The position numbers and the translations under genes were made by a program. A DNA stretch of 64,000 nt, taken from assembly GCF_004364585.1 (NCBI RefSeq), contig NZ_SOAN01000011.1:1-64000 (forward strand), written 5' to 3'. Under the pieces are notes generated by a model, which searched no databases, was not told where the DNA came from, and was given only the letters and a program-made list of their open reading frames with translations. Each line of letters starts with the position of its first letter. Positions within the stretch are counted from its first letter, which is position 1. Below, in pieces: positions 24,175 through 32,340 of the stretch. This DNA comes from Nesterenkonia aurantiaca (GTDB lineage: Bacteria > Actinomycetota > Actinomycetes > Actinomycetales > Micrococcaceae).

Positions 24175-25340
24175 GCATGCCGGGATCGCACTCCTATGAC
24201 GTGATCGTGATCGGACTCGGATCCATGGGTGGGGCCGCGGCGAACGCGCTCGCCGAACGCGGAGCCAACGTCTTGGGACTGGAGACCTATCGACCGGGAC
24301 ATGACCAGGGCTCCGCCCATGGCGGGAGCAGGATCATCCGGCAGTCCTATTTCGAGGACTCCGCCTATGTGCCGCTGCTCTTCAGCTCCTACACCGGGTT
24401 CCGCAAGCTCGAGGAGGAGTCCGGCCGTGACCTGATGCGGCTCTGCGGCGGCATCTACATCGGGCACCCGGAGTCCAAGACCTTTGCCGGCTCCCATGCG
24501 GCGGCCCTGGAGCACGGACTCGAACACGAGGTGCTCACCGCCGCGCAGATCCGCAAACGCTTCCCCACCATGGACCCGCAGGATGAGGCCATGGGCCTCT
24601 ATGAGGCCAACGCCGGCTATGTGCGTCCGGAGGAGACGGTGCGCGCCAACGCCGAGGTCGCCGCGCGCAAGGGCGCCGAGCTGCACTTCGAAGAGCCGGT
24701 GCGCTGGTGGTCTGCCAACGGCGACGGGGTCACGGTGCGCACCGACGTGGGGAACTATCGGGCCGCCCGGCTGGTGATCACCCCCGGTGCCTGGGCGCCG
24801 GAGCTGCTCGCGGGGATGCGGCTTCCGCTCAGCGTGGAGCGGATGGTCTTCCACTGGTTCGCCCCGGACTTCGACGCGGTCCCCTACCCGGCCTGGAACC
24901 AGGAGCATCACCCGGTCTACGTGGAGCAGACCTGCGAGAATCTTCAGATCTACGGGTTCCCGATGACCGACGGGCCGCAGGGAGGCTTCAAGCTCGGCTT
25001 CTTCCGCGAAGGCATCCCCACCACTGCGAACACCATCGATCGCAGCATCCAGCCGGCGGAGAATGCGCGCATGCAGGCCCGCGCGCGGGAGCTCTTCCCG
25101 CACCTCAGCGGCGAGCTGGTCCAGGCCAAGACCTGTCTGTACACGGTGACACCGGATGAACACTTCGTCATCGGGCTGCACCCGGAGCACCCGCAGGTCT
25201 CGGTGGCCTGCGGCTTCTCCGGCCACGGCTTCAAGTTCGTGCCGGTGGTCGGGGAGATCCTGGCCGATCTGGCGCTGAACGGGGACACCGCGCACCCCAT
25301 CGAGCTCTTCGACCCGCAGCGCAGTAGTCTGCAGGGATGA
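24171..25340 (+). CDS. Monomeric sarcosine oxidase/N-methyl amino acid oxidase (MSOX/SolA family)
   Basis: A 389-residue flavoenzyme with the FAD fold DVIVIGLGSMGGAAANAL, the GSAHGGSRIIRQSYFEDSAY segment of monomeric sarcosine oxidases, and the covalent-flavin motif KTCLYTVTPDEHF with Cys322. Near the C-terminus SGHGFKF supplies the oxygen-activating Lys. It oxidises sarcosine to glycine with formaldehyde and hydrogen peroxide. N-methyltryptophan oxidase (SolA) is the closest alternative. Overlap with the genes on both sides (ATGA each) places it as the last demethylation step of the betaine pathway. The peroxide produced gives a reason for a catalase gene next to this locus. Confidence 0.87.
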   Translation: MSMPGSHSYDVIVIGLGSMGGAAANALAERGANVLGLETYRPGHDQGSAHGGSRIIRQSYFEDSAYVPLLFSSYTGFRKLEEESGRDLMRLCGGIYIGHPESKTFAGSHAAALEHGLEHEVLTAAQIRKRFPTMDPQDEAMGLYEANAGYVRPEETVRANAEVAARKGAELHFEEPVRWWSANGDGVTVRTDVGNYRAARLVITPGAWAPELLAGMRLPLSVERMVFHWFAPDFDAVPYPAWNQEHHPVYVEQTCENLQIYGFPMTDGPQGGFKLGFFREGIPTTANTIDRSIQPAENARMQARARELFPHLSGELVQAKTCLYTVTPDEHFVIGLHPEHPQVSVACGFSGHGFKFVPVVGEILADLALNGDTAHPIELFDPQRSSLQG

Positions 25341-26266
25341 GGACCATCGACCTGCCTGCCGCCGAACTCTCCGCCTCTCAACTGGTGCTGGGACTGATGC
25401 GGATCGCAGACAAGACCGACCAGCAGATCCGGGAGCTCTACGACCGTGCCCGAGCGGCAGGGGTGGACTTCCTCGACCACGCCGACATCTACGGCGGCGC
25501 CCCGCACACCTGCGAACGGCGCTTCGCCGAGGCCGTGAAGCTCACCGGCGCCGAGCGCGAGGAGGTGCTGATCCAGTCCAAGGTCGGCATCGTGACGGAC
25601 GGGCCCTTCTACGACTTCTCCTATGAGCACATCGTCACCGAGGTGGAGGAATCGCTGCGGGCGCTGCAGACCGACCACCTCGACATCCTGCTCCTGCACC
25701 GTCCCGACCCGCTGGTGGAGCCCGCGGAGGTCGCCCGCGCCTTCGATGAGCTCCAGGCCGCCGGGAAGGTCCGCCACTTCGGGGTCTCCAACCACACCGT
25801 GGGCCAGATCGAGCTGCTGCGCACCGCAGTGACCCAGCCGCTGGTGGTGAACCAGATGCAGCTCTCCCTGGTCCATGCGCCGATCCTCACCGAGGGCGCG
25901 CAGGCCAATACCCTCGGTGGCACCGGGACGGTCACACCCGCCGGCGCCGACATCGTCGAGTACTGCCGCCGGCACGCGATCACGCTTCAGGCCTGGTCGC
26001 CGTATCAGTCACCCAGCGGCGTCTTCCTGGATAACCCGGACTACCCCGAGCTCAATGCGGTGCTGGCCCGACTGGCGCAGCGCCACGGGGTCACCCCCAC
26101 CGGCATCGCCACCGCCTGGCTGACCCGGCACCCCGCCGATATCCAGGTGGTGCTGGGCACCACCCAGGGCGCCCGGGTGGAAGAGGCCGCAGCGGGATCT
26201 GAGGTCAGGCTCTCGCGTCGTGAATGGTACGAGCTGCTGGTCGCCGCCGGGCACAGGCTTCCCTGA
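25337..26266 (+). CDS. Aldo/keto reductase, YdhF-like
   Basis: A 309-residue aldo/keto reductase. Catalytic residues are in FLDHADIYGG (Asp, Tyr), VLIQSKVGIV (Lys) and HLDILLLHRPDP (His). The NADP loop is in VVLGTTQGARVEEA. It overlaps the sarcosine oxidase stop (ATGA), so it belongs to the same transcript. An AKR is not a standard part of betaine breakdown; handling of an aldehyde formed by the oxidases is possible, but formaldehyde is not a typical AKR substrate. Confidence 0.82.
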   Translation: MRTIDLPAAELSASQLVLGLMRIADKTDQQIRELYDRARAAGVDFLDHADIYGGAPHTCERRFAEAVKLTGAEREEVLIQSKVGIVTDGPFYDFSYEHIVTEVEESLRALQTDHLDILLLHRPDPLVEPAEVARAFDELQAAGKVRHFGVSNHTVGQIELLRTAVTQPLVVNQMQLSLVHAPILTEGAQANTLGGTGTVTPAGADIVEYCRRHAITLQAWSPYQSPSGVFLDNPDYPELNAVLARLAQRHGVTPTGIATAWLTRHPADIQVVLGTTQGARVEEAAAGSEVRLSRREWYELLVAAGHRLP

Positions 26267-26288
26267 CCCACCCGCGACAAGGAGTCCG

Positions 26289-26321
26289 CCGCCCTGAGCC
26301 CAGCCTTCCGGAACAGGGCGG
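26289..26321. terminator. Hairpin between convergent genes
   Basis: CCGCCCTG (26289-26296) and CAGGGCGG (26314-26321) form an 8-base perfect stem with a 17-base loop between the aldo/keto reductase and YitT genes. It has no T-run. Terminator function is inferred from position only. Confidence 0.35.
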
Positions 26322-26329
26322 GTGGCAGC

Positions 26330-26962
26330 TCAGGCGCGGTAGCGTCCGGGGCGGTGGTTCAGCGCCAGGACCAGGTTCAGCAGCACCGCGCCGAGCGCGG
26401 AGTAGAGCACGTTGAGCGGGGCGACGACGGTGAGCGCCAGCAGGATCACCACCACGTCCAGGCTCATCTGTACATACCCGGCGCGCAGCCCCAGCCGCTC
26501 CTGGGCGATGAGTGCCACGATGTTGAACCCGCCCAGGCTCGCGCCATGGCGGAAGATCGCGAGCAGGCCCAAGCCGATCAAGATGTTGCCCGCCGGCACC
26601 CCGTAGAGCGGGTTGAGCTCGTCCAGGCCCAGCATCGGTTCATGCAGCAGCGCATAGCCCGAGACGATCGCGACTGCGGCGACGGTCTTCAGGGTGAAGC
26701 CCCACCCCTTCTTCCAGATGGCCAGTGCGAAGAAGGGTACGTTCACCAGCAGGAACAGCCAGGAGAAGTTCAACGGCGTGGCGTAGGTCAACAGCAGCGC
26801 CAATCCGGCGGTGCCTCCGGTCACGGCCTCAGACTGCTGGAGCACGTAGAGGCCCAGCGAGGCGAGAAAGGTGCCGATCAGGACGCCGAAGACATCCTCG
26901 GCCGGGGAATGTGGGATGGTGCTGTCCTCTGGCCAAGGAGGAACGTTCTGGGATCCGGACAT
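26330..26962 (-). CDS. YitT-family membrane protein
   Basis: A roughly 210-residue integral membrane protein of the YitT family. Five to six hydrophobic spans are seen, with the conserved VTGGTAGLALLL and FRHGASLGGFNIVAL segments. The C-terminal soluble DUF2179 domain found in longer members is absent. The function of the family is not established. The frame opens at 27004, but the ATG at 26962 is the more likely start because the sequence before it does not resemble the family; no strong ribosome site precedes either. Confidence 0.8.
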   Translation of the reverse strand: MSGSQNVPPWPEDSTIPHSPAEDVFGVLIGTFLASLGLYVLQQSEAVTGGTAGLALLLTYATPLNFSWLFLLVNVPFFALAIWKKGWGFTLKTVAAVAIVSGYALLHEPMLGLDELNPLYGVPAGNILIGLGLLAIFRHGASLGGFNIVALIAQERLGLRAGYVQMSLDVVVILLALTVVAPLNVLYSALGAVLLNLVLALNHRPGRYRA

Positions 26963-27132
26963 GAGCGTCAGCCTATAGCCGCTCCCATGCGGTCCTGCGC
27001 GCAAGAGCGCGGGAAGTGAGCACCATCACGGCGGCTCAGGGGCATCGGATGGGATTCATCTGTAGACGCCGTCCAGCTGCGGCGGCGTAAGCTGAGGATT
27101 CCAGACTTCAACGGCGAATCGAGGACATCCCC

Positions 27133-27654
27133 ATGGATGCTGTGACACCTGCCCATGCGGCTCAGTACGGCGAGAATGGCGCAGAGGATCTCTCCTATGA
27201 CCCCGAGTTCTGCGGACGTGTGGTCTGCGCGCGCGAGGTCATCGCGGCGCTGCCCGCGGTGGTCTTCGAGTTCCTCGCCGACCCGGCCCTGCAGGTCGAG
27301 TTCGACGGAAACGACAATCTCGCCCAGGCCGAGGCCGGTCAGCGGGTGCACGACGTCGGCGACGTCTTCCGCATGGAGCTCACCAACGGCAAGGTGCGCG
27401 AGAACCATGTGGTGGAGTTCTCAGAGGGCCAGCTCATCGCCTGGAAGCCCTCCACCATCGGAGAGGCGCCGGCCGGTCACCTGTGGCGCTGGTCCCTGGC
27501 GTCCACCGAGGACGGAGGCACCGAGGTCACGCACACCTACGACTGGTCCCAGCTCCATGACGAGTCGCGCCTCGCGCGGGCGAAGTCCACCAGCTCCGCA
27601 ATGCTGGCCCGCTCCATTGCGCGCCTGAAGACAGTGGTGGAGACCTCCGCCTAA
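27133..27654 (+). CDS. SRPBCC-domain protein
   Basis: A 173-residue polyketide-cyclase/dehydrase-like SRPBCC protein. Visible elements are AREVIAALPAVVFEFLADP (first helix), then FEGND-like loop, VVEFSEGQLIAWKPS and the strand-helix ending HTYDWSQLHD with a final long helix. It is expected to bind a hydrophobic small molecule; the ligand is unknown. GAGGA lies seven bases upstream of the ATG. The NUDIX gene starts 11 bases after its stop, so they are probably co-transcribed. Confidence 0.75.
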   Translation: MDAVTPAHAAQYGENGAEDLSYDPEFCGRVVCAREVIAALPAVVFEFLADPALQVEFDGNDNLAQAEAGQRVHDVGDVFRMELTNGKVRENHVVEFSEGQLIAWKPSTIGEAPAGHLWRWSLASTEDGGTEVTHTYDWSQLHDESRLARAKSTSSAMLARSIARLKTVVETSA

Positions 27655-27665
27655 GCTTGGGCTCC

Positions 27666-28145
27666 ATGGAGAGCCAGACCGTCCCGCAGTTCACCGCCGC
27701 CGCGCAGTTCACCAAGACCGTGGTCGCCGCCGCGCTCATGCGCCGGCGCCCCGGGCACGAGGTCGAGCTCTTCATCGCCCGCAGAACCTCCCCGGAATCT
27801 GTTGCCGGCATGTGGGAGTTTCCGGGCGGCAAGCTTGAGCCCGGGGAGACTCTGCACCAGGGTCTGCACCGGGAGCTCAGGGAGGAGCTCGGCGTCGAGG
27901 TGGTCCTGCAGGCCGAGGTCATCGGGCGGGGTCATGGAAGCTACGTGGCCGAGGCTGGTTGGTGGCTGAAGGAGACGACCGCGATGCGGCTCTTCCGCGG
28001 AGAGGTCCTCGCCGGCGAGCCGTTCCCACTCCAGGACCACGACCGGGTGGACTGGGTGCCGGTCACCTCCCGGCTGCTGGACTACCCGTGGATCCCGGCG
28101 GATCGCCCGATCGTGGAACAGCTGCTGCGGGATCGCGATTCATAG
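27666..28145 (+). CDS. NUDIX hydrolase, MutT-like (8-oxo-dGTP diphosphatase candidate)
   Basis: A 159-residue NUDIX protein. The full Nudix box is present, starting GGKLEPGETL and ending RELREELGV, with the fold opening VVAAALMRRR and W-E-F-P immediately before the box. The W-E-F-P-G-G-K pattern is typical of MutT-type enzymes that clear oxidised dGTP. The ATG at 27666 is preferred over the TTG at 27657. It follows the SRPBCC gene closely. Confidence 0.82.
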   Translation: MESQTVPQFTAAAQFTKTVVAAALMRRRPGHEVELFIARRTSPESVAGMWEFPGGKLEPGETLHQGLHRELREELGVEVVLQAEVIGRGHGSYVAEAGWWLKETTAMRLFRGEVLAGEPFPLQDHDRVDWVPVTSRLLDYPWIPADRPIVEQLLRDRDS

Positions 28146-28196
28146 GCGGCGAGTCCTCAGCCGCGTTTGCTGAACCGGGTCCCCTGGACTGGGTCT

Positions 28197-28238
28197 ACTG
28201 AGTCGGGTTCACTGAGTCGGGTTCACTGAGTCGGGTTT
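28197..28238. repeat. 14-bp minisatellite, three copies
   Basis: ACTGAGTCGGGTTC occurs at 28197-28210, 28211-28224 and, with a final T, at 28225-28238. Degenerate copies precede (about 28169-28196) and follow it. It lies just after the NUDIX stop in the non-coding stretch before the convergent flippase-like gene. Such short tandem arrays may vary between strains; no function is evident. Confidence 0.75.
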
Positions 28239-28267
28239 GCGGAGCCGGGCGCTCATCGTATGGGGGA

Positions 28268-28307
28268 GATGCGCGCAGAAGCAGTGAGGAGGGCTTCTGC
28301 GCGCATC
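28268..28307. terminator. Perfect 15-bp hairpin between convergent genes
   Basis: GATGCGCGCAGAAGC (28268-28282) is exactly mirrored at 28293-28307 around a 10-base loop. It lies between the NUDIX gene (ending 28145) and the convergent flippase-like gene (ending 28416). No T-run follows. The rest of 28146-28415 holds the minisatellite and an AT-richer palindrome at 28332-28347 but no gene. Confidence 0.5.
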
Positions 28308-28415
28308 GCGCTTCCCATCGCGCAAAGCCATTAGAACACCTATTCTACGACCCGGCAAGCGTCCAGGTTCAGCTATCGAAGACAGATCCTATTGAGGCTT
28401 CCTGTGAGGAAACTG

Positions 28416-29387
28416 TCAGAACGCAGGTTCGATGGGATCGCGCCGCCTCGGGTCCGCTCCGGGGTCCCCGCCGTCGCGCTGATGCCTGACCATTCGGGCG
28501 CGCTCCAGTCGCGGCATCACCCGCAGCGCCAGGATGATCGCCCCGGGAAGCGTGGAGGCCAGGGCGAGCAGGCCATAGCTGATCGAGGCGGTCACGCCCA
28601 GATGCGGGGCGACACCGGCCAGTGAGAACACCCAGGCGGCGGCCGCCTCTCGAGGTCCCCAGCCGCCGAATCCCAGCGGCACGGACATTCCTGCGATCGC
28701 GACCGCGGCCAATCCCGGCGCCCAGGCCAGCGGGATGCTGGGGGTCACGGCGAGAATCGTGAGAGCGAAAAGCGTGGCGAAGGCCGCCCACCCGGCGGCG
28801 GAGAGCAGGACCACCTGGAGGAGGTCTCCGCGGGAGAGCGGCTTGAGCCACCTCCAGGCCACGACGACGGCGACGGTCGCCACGCCCAGGGCGGCGAGCC
28901 CGACGAACGGGGCGAGCACCAGCAGGGCCAGGCCTGCGGCGATGAACGCCACCGCGGTGCCCATCAGGCGTTCCGCAGCCATGGCGGCGAAGGCCCGACG
29001 CAAGGCGCTGCCACCGGCCTTGACCTCGGCGTCGCTGCTGTCATCGGCGGCGCGCAGCGCGTCACCGGCCAGACCTCCGGGGAGCACCCCGTTGAGGAAC
29101 GCCGCCTGCCAGCAGCGGGCGACCGCGGGGCCTACGCCGACGCTGATCTGATGATGCCTCGCGATCACGCGCCAGCGCAGTGCCTGTGTGAGCACACCGA
29201 CGCCTCCGAGCAGCATCGCAGCCGGAAAGATCCACAGCGGAAGCAGCCGGAATGCGTCCATGAACGGATTCATGCCCCACTGGGCGACGAGGAAGCTGAA
29301 GATCCCCACCGTGATCGCGACCTGTAGGACGGCGAACACCGCGGTGTGTCCGCGGCGGGTGATCTGGCTGCGCTGGTCCAGGCTCAT
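28416..29387 (-). CDS. Lysylphosphatidylglycerol synthase TM-region/flippase-like membrane protein
   Basis: A 323-residue polytopic membrane protein of the LPG_synthase_TM (UPF0104) family. Around eight hydrophobic spans are seen, with the family's LRWRVIARHHQ and AFLNGVLPGGLAGDALRA segments, followed by AAERLMGTAVAF and the late PLGFGGWGPREAAAAW motif. It has no lysyltransferase domain, so a lipid or glycolipid translocation role is the usual reading. It is the last gene of a minus-strand run with a methyltransferase, a GT4 and a CDP-alcohol phosphatidyltransferase, which suggests it exports the product of that pathway. Confidence 0.8.
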   Translation of the reverse strand: MSLDQRSQITRRGHTAVFAVLQVAITVGIFSFLVAQWGMNPFMDAFRLLPLWIFPAAMLLGGVGVLTQALRWRVIARHHQISVGVGPAVARCWQAAFLNGVLPGGLAGDALRAADDSSDAEVKAGGSALRRAFAAMAAERLMGTAVAFIAAGLALLVLAPFVGLAALGVATVAVVVAWRWLKPLSRGDLLQVVLLSAAGWAAFATLFALTILAVTPSIPLAWAPGLAAVAIAGMSVPLGFGGWGPREAAAAWVFSLAGVAPHLGVTASISYGLLALASTLPGAIILALRVMPRLERARMVRHQRDGGDPGADPRRRDPIEPAF

Positions 29388-29400
29388 CGGGTCACCGGGT

Positions 29401-30315
29401 TCAGGTGCCTGGCAGGCTCAGCAGGTCGAGGTGCCCCACGTGGACCCGCAGCTCGCCCGCCGAGAGCTGAGCCTCGCGCGCGGAGACCCACTCCTGCGCC
29501 AGGCCCGCCAGCGAGGGATCGTGCTCCACGGCCACCGCGGCGCGGTCCCCGAGATACCGCTGGATCAGCGCCGCCTCGGTGGAGTCCAGCGCCCAGTCGG
29601 TGGCACTCAGCGTCACCTCGGCGCCGCGATCGCGCAGCAGCTGCGCCACGGTCTGCGCGGCGTCGGGCCCGAGCAGGCCGTCGCGGCGCTGGTGGGCATC
29701 GAAGGCCTCGGTGATCACGGCGTCGCTGGGGTGGCCCGGCGCGATCTCCACCTGCCCGGTCACCGTCAGGCTGAGCAGCGCCGTGACATGAGCTCCGGCT
29801 TCGGGGCCGGCGATCGCATCGGCGAGCACCTCGGCCTCGCTGGGGCGCAGCAGGTCCAGCAGGGCCGAACAGGTCACCAGCTGGATCTCTGCACCATGGG
29901 TCAGGCTCGGGAGATCCTCAATGGTGCCCAGCACCCGAGTGGTCTCGCCCGGACCAGCGGCGGAGGGATCCTCCGCGGCGACCTCGAGCAGATCCGCGTC
30001 ATGGTCCAGCAGCGTCCAGCGCTGCGCCACCGCCAGCCGCGGGGCCAGCCAGGCCTGGTTGGAGCCGGTGCCGGCCCCGACGTCGATGACATGCACCGCG
30101 GCGGCTGCCGCGGCGGGGCCCGAGTCGGATGCCGAGGCGGACTCCTGGGCGGCCGCGCCGTCGGACGCTGCGCCGGGCTGCTCCGCGCTGGCCGGAAGCA
30201 GCTCGTGGAGTCGCATGAGCAGCGTCTCGATCAGCGGGGTCGCCTTCTCGCGGGCGTGGTGATCAGCGCGGCGGCGCTGGCCCAGCCAGTCGGCGGGGAC
30301 CGGTCGGGTCACCAT
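29401..30315 (-). CDS. Class I SAM-dependent methyltransferase
   Basis: A 304-residue methyltransferase with motif I as VHVIDVGAGTGSN near residue 90, a DHDADLLEVAAEDP acidic-loop segment and a Leu-rich QLVTCSALLDLL motif IV region. An Ala/Ser-rich insert (about residues 60-85) precedes motif I. The start at 30315 overlaps the end of the GT4 gene. Acceptor is unknown; in this cluster a lipid-linked or polyol product is plausible. Confidence 0.75.
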   Translation of the reverse strand: MVTRPVPADWLGQRRRADHHAREKATPLIETLLMRLHELLPASAEQPGAASDGAAAQESASASDSGPAAAAAAVHVIDVGAGTGSNQAWLAPRLAVAQRWTLLDHDADLLEVAAEDPSAAGPGETTRVLGTIEDLPSLTHGAEIQLVTCSALLDLLRPSEAEVLADAIAGPEAGAHVTALLSLTVTGQVEIAPGHPSDAVITEAFDAHQRRDGLLGPDAAQTVAQLLRDRGAEVTLSATDWALDSTEAALIQRYLGDRAAVAVEHDPSLAGLAQEWVSAREAQLSAGELRVHVGHLDLLSLPGT

Positions 30316-31397
30316 TCGATCGCTGTCCTGAGATCCTGCGCTGCGTGTGACCATGTCCGAAGTCTAGCCCGGTGGGCCTGCGCGGCGTCGCGCCATTGCT
30401 GCCGCAGCGACGCATCGCTGAGCCAGGCGCGCAGCATCGTTGACCAGGCGCGGAGGTCCTGCGGATCCAGTGCCGCCCCGGGCGTGGGCAGTTCGGCGCG
30501 GGATCCGGCCGGGTCGCCACGCAGAGCGTCCTGGGCTCCGGTGCCGGCGCCGACCAGCGCGGGTATCCCCCGGGCGAGCGCCTCGGTGACCACCATCCCG
30601 TAGGTCTCGGCCAGGGAGGGCAGCACCAGGAGATCCGTCTCCGCCCACAGGGTCTCCAGCTGCGGTCCGGCGGCGGCCCCGATCACCGAGACGCGTCCGT
30701 GCGGCTGCTCTGCCGCAGCGGCTCGGACCGCCGCGGCATAGGCGGGATCCTGACCCTCGGGTCCGGCGATCACCGCGCTCCACTGCGGCTCGGGGGACCC
30801 TGTCGGCTCGGGGTGCCCTGGCGGCTCCGAGAGCTGTGCGAGGGCACCCAGCAGGCCAAGGGGATTCTTCCGGGGCGTCACCGCCCCGAGGAAGAGCAGC
30901 CGTGGCGCGGCGCCGCCGGGGGCAAGCGCAGCACGGTCCACGCCGGGCTCCGCGACGGCGACCCGGTCGTGTCCGTAGCGCGCCCGCAGGTCGTCGCGAG
31001 CCCAGGCGCTGGTGCACACGATCGAGTGCGCGGAGCCCAACGCGGCACGCTCGCTGAGCGTGAGTCGCTGCGCCTCCTCGGGGCTCAGCCCGGACTCTGC
31101 GGGCAGCGGCAGGTGGACCAGCACCGAGATCTGCGCACCCGAGGCGGCGGCGGTGCGGAGCTCCTGAGGGGCCGCAGAGCCGATGATCCCGTCGAGCAGC
31201 ACCTGCCGGTGCTGGGCCAGGTGATGGGCCAGCACCTGGCGATCCGCGGGGGAGGGGTTCGGCCAGGCGCCCGGGACCGCGATCTCCTCGACCTCGAGAC
31301 CCATGGCCCGCCACTGCGCGAGCACCCGGTGGTTATAGGTCAGCCCGCCGCTGGGTCCGGGAAGATCGGCGGGCACGATGAAGGCGAGCTGCGCCAT
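30309..31397 (-). CDS. Glycosyltransferase family 4
   Basis: A 362-residue GT-B retaining glycosyltransferase. It starts AFIVPADLPGPSGGLTYNHR, the acceptor-domain glycine loop, and the donor domain has LFLGAVTPRKN, then PSLAETYGMVVTEALARG, the E-x7-E nucleotide-sugar motif. The ATG at 31397 overlaps the CDP-alcohol phosphatidyltransferase stop, and its own end overlaps the methyltransferase start. It probably glycosylates the product of the lipid enzyme upstream; donor and acceptor are unknown. Confidence 0.82.
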   Translation of the reverse strand: MAQLAFIVPADLPGPSGGLTYNHRVLAQWRAMGLEVEEIAVPGAWPNPSPADRQVLAHHLAQHRQVLLDGIIGSAAPQELRTAAASGAQISVLVHLPLPAESGLSPEEAQRLTLSERAALGSAHSIVCTSAWARDDLRARYGHDRVAVAEPGVDRAALAPGGAAPRLLFLGAVTPRKNPLGLLGALAQLSEPPGHPEPTGSPEPQWSAVIAGPEGQDPAYAAAVRAAAAEQPHGRVSVIGAAAGPQLETLWAETDLLVLPSLAETYGMVVTEALARGIPALVGAGTGAQDALRGDPAGSRAELPTPGAALDPQDLRAWSTMLRAWLSDASLRQQWRDAAQAHRARLRTWSHAAQDLRTAIEW

Positions 31398-32227
31398 CAG
31401 CGCCGCGTCTCGGTCTGCGCCGAACGTTCCAGCACGATCGCATCGCGGGTGAAGGAGATGACCAGCAGGGTCAGGGCGATTCCGGTGACGGCCACGGCGA
31501 ACGGGACGGGGGTGATCGGCAGCAGCGCGACCCACAGCACCGAGGCCTGGATCGCGGCCACCGTGCGTCGGAACAGGCTGTAGCGCAGCTGCCCGCGCAG
31601 CGCCGGGCGCACGCGGGAGGCGGCCACGAAGAGGTAGCGCATCGCCCCGATCGCCACCGCCCACCAGCCCACGGTGCTCGCCGCGATGAGTGAGACCACG
31701 AGCAGCGCGGCCGCATCGGCCTCCATGTCCAGCCGGGCGCCCGAGGGGGTGGAACTGTGCGTGTGCCGGGCCACCCAGCCATCCACGGCATCGAGCAGCA
31801 GCGCGACTCCGGCGAGGATCGCCAGGGCCCAGCTGCGCGAGGGGATCGCCTCGACGAGGATCAGCACCGCGGCGCCCGCGAGCACCCCGACCAGTCCCAC
31901 GCGCAGCAGGGTCACCCGGTCAGCGGTGGTCACGACCCGGGGTCGACGCCGCAGCAGCGAGACTGCTGCCACGACCGGGGCGATGAGCGCGGCCGCGATG
32001 ATCAGCAGGCCGATTCCCGCATCCGGAGCCAGAGTCAGTGCCAGGGCCAGCGCCACCGCCCCGGGGGCGAGGATCAGGATGATGGCGTCCCGGGCTGCCC
32101 GGCCACGGCTGGTTCCGCCCACCGGCGCGCCGACGGGAGCTCCACCCTCTGGTGCTTCGGCTGCCGGAGGGCCCTGCTCGGGGGTCGCGTCCCGGTGCTG
32201 ATCGGGGTCGCGCCCTGTCGTGTCCAT
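31397..32227 (-). CDS. CDP-alcohol phosphatidyltransferase family protein
   Basis: A 276-residue integral membrane enzyme. The catalytic signature D-G-x2-A-R-x8-G-x3-D-x3-D is complete as VDGWVARHTHSSTPSGARLD followed by MEAD. Six or so hydrophobic spans surround it, and a Pro/Glu/Gly-rich tail of about 50 residues precedes the first span. Such enzymes transfer a phospho-lipid head group from CDP-diacylglycerol or a CDP-alcohol. The frame extends to 32293, but MDTTGRD at 32227 is the likely start. It is the first gene of the four-gene envelope run. Confidence 0.82.
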   Translation of the reverse strand: MDTTGRDPDQHRDATPEQGPPAAEAPEGGAPVGAPVGGTSRGRAARDAIILILAPGAVALALALTLAPDAGIGLLIIAAALIAPVVAAVSLLRRRPRVVTTADRVTLLRVGLVGVLAGAAVLILVEAIPSRSWALAILAGVALLLDAVDGWVARHTHSSTPSGARLDMEADAAALLVVSLIAASTVGWWAVAIGAMRYLFVAASRVRPALRGQLRYSLFRRTVAAIQASVLWVALLPITPVPFAVAVTGIALTLLVISFTRDAIVLERSAQTETRR

Positions 32228-32340
32228 GGCAGATAATCTAGCCGGGATTCGCCTCACCTGCAGGGCCGCCGGGCCCAAGCCCCAGGGCCGCATGGCTCAA
32301 GCCCCAGGGCCGCCACGCGCATGTCGCAGGGCCGCCGGGC

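Noticed and set aside
30309-31664. Longer GT4 protein starting at 31664
   Set aside because: The first 89 residues overlap the CDP-alcohol phosphatidyltransferase gene and are Arg/Gly/Pro-rich without family character; the fold starts at 31397.
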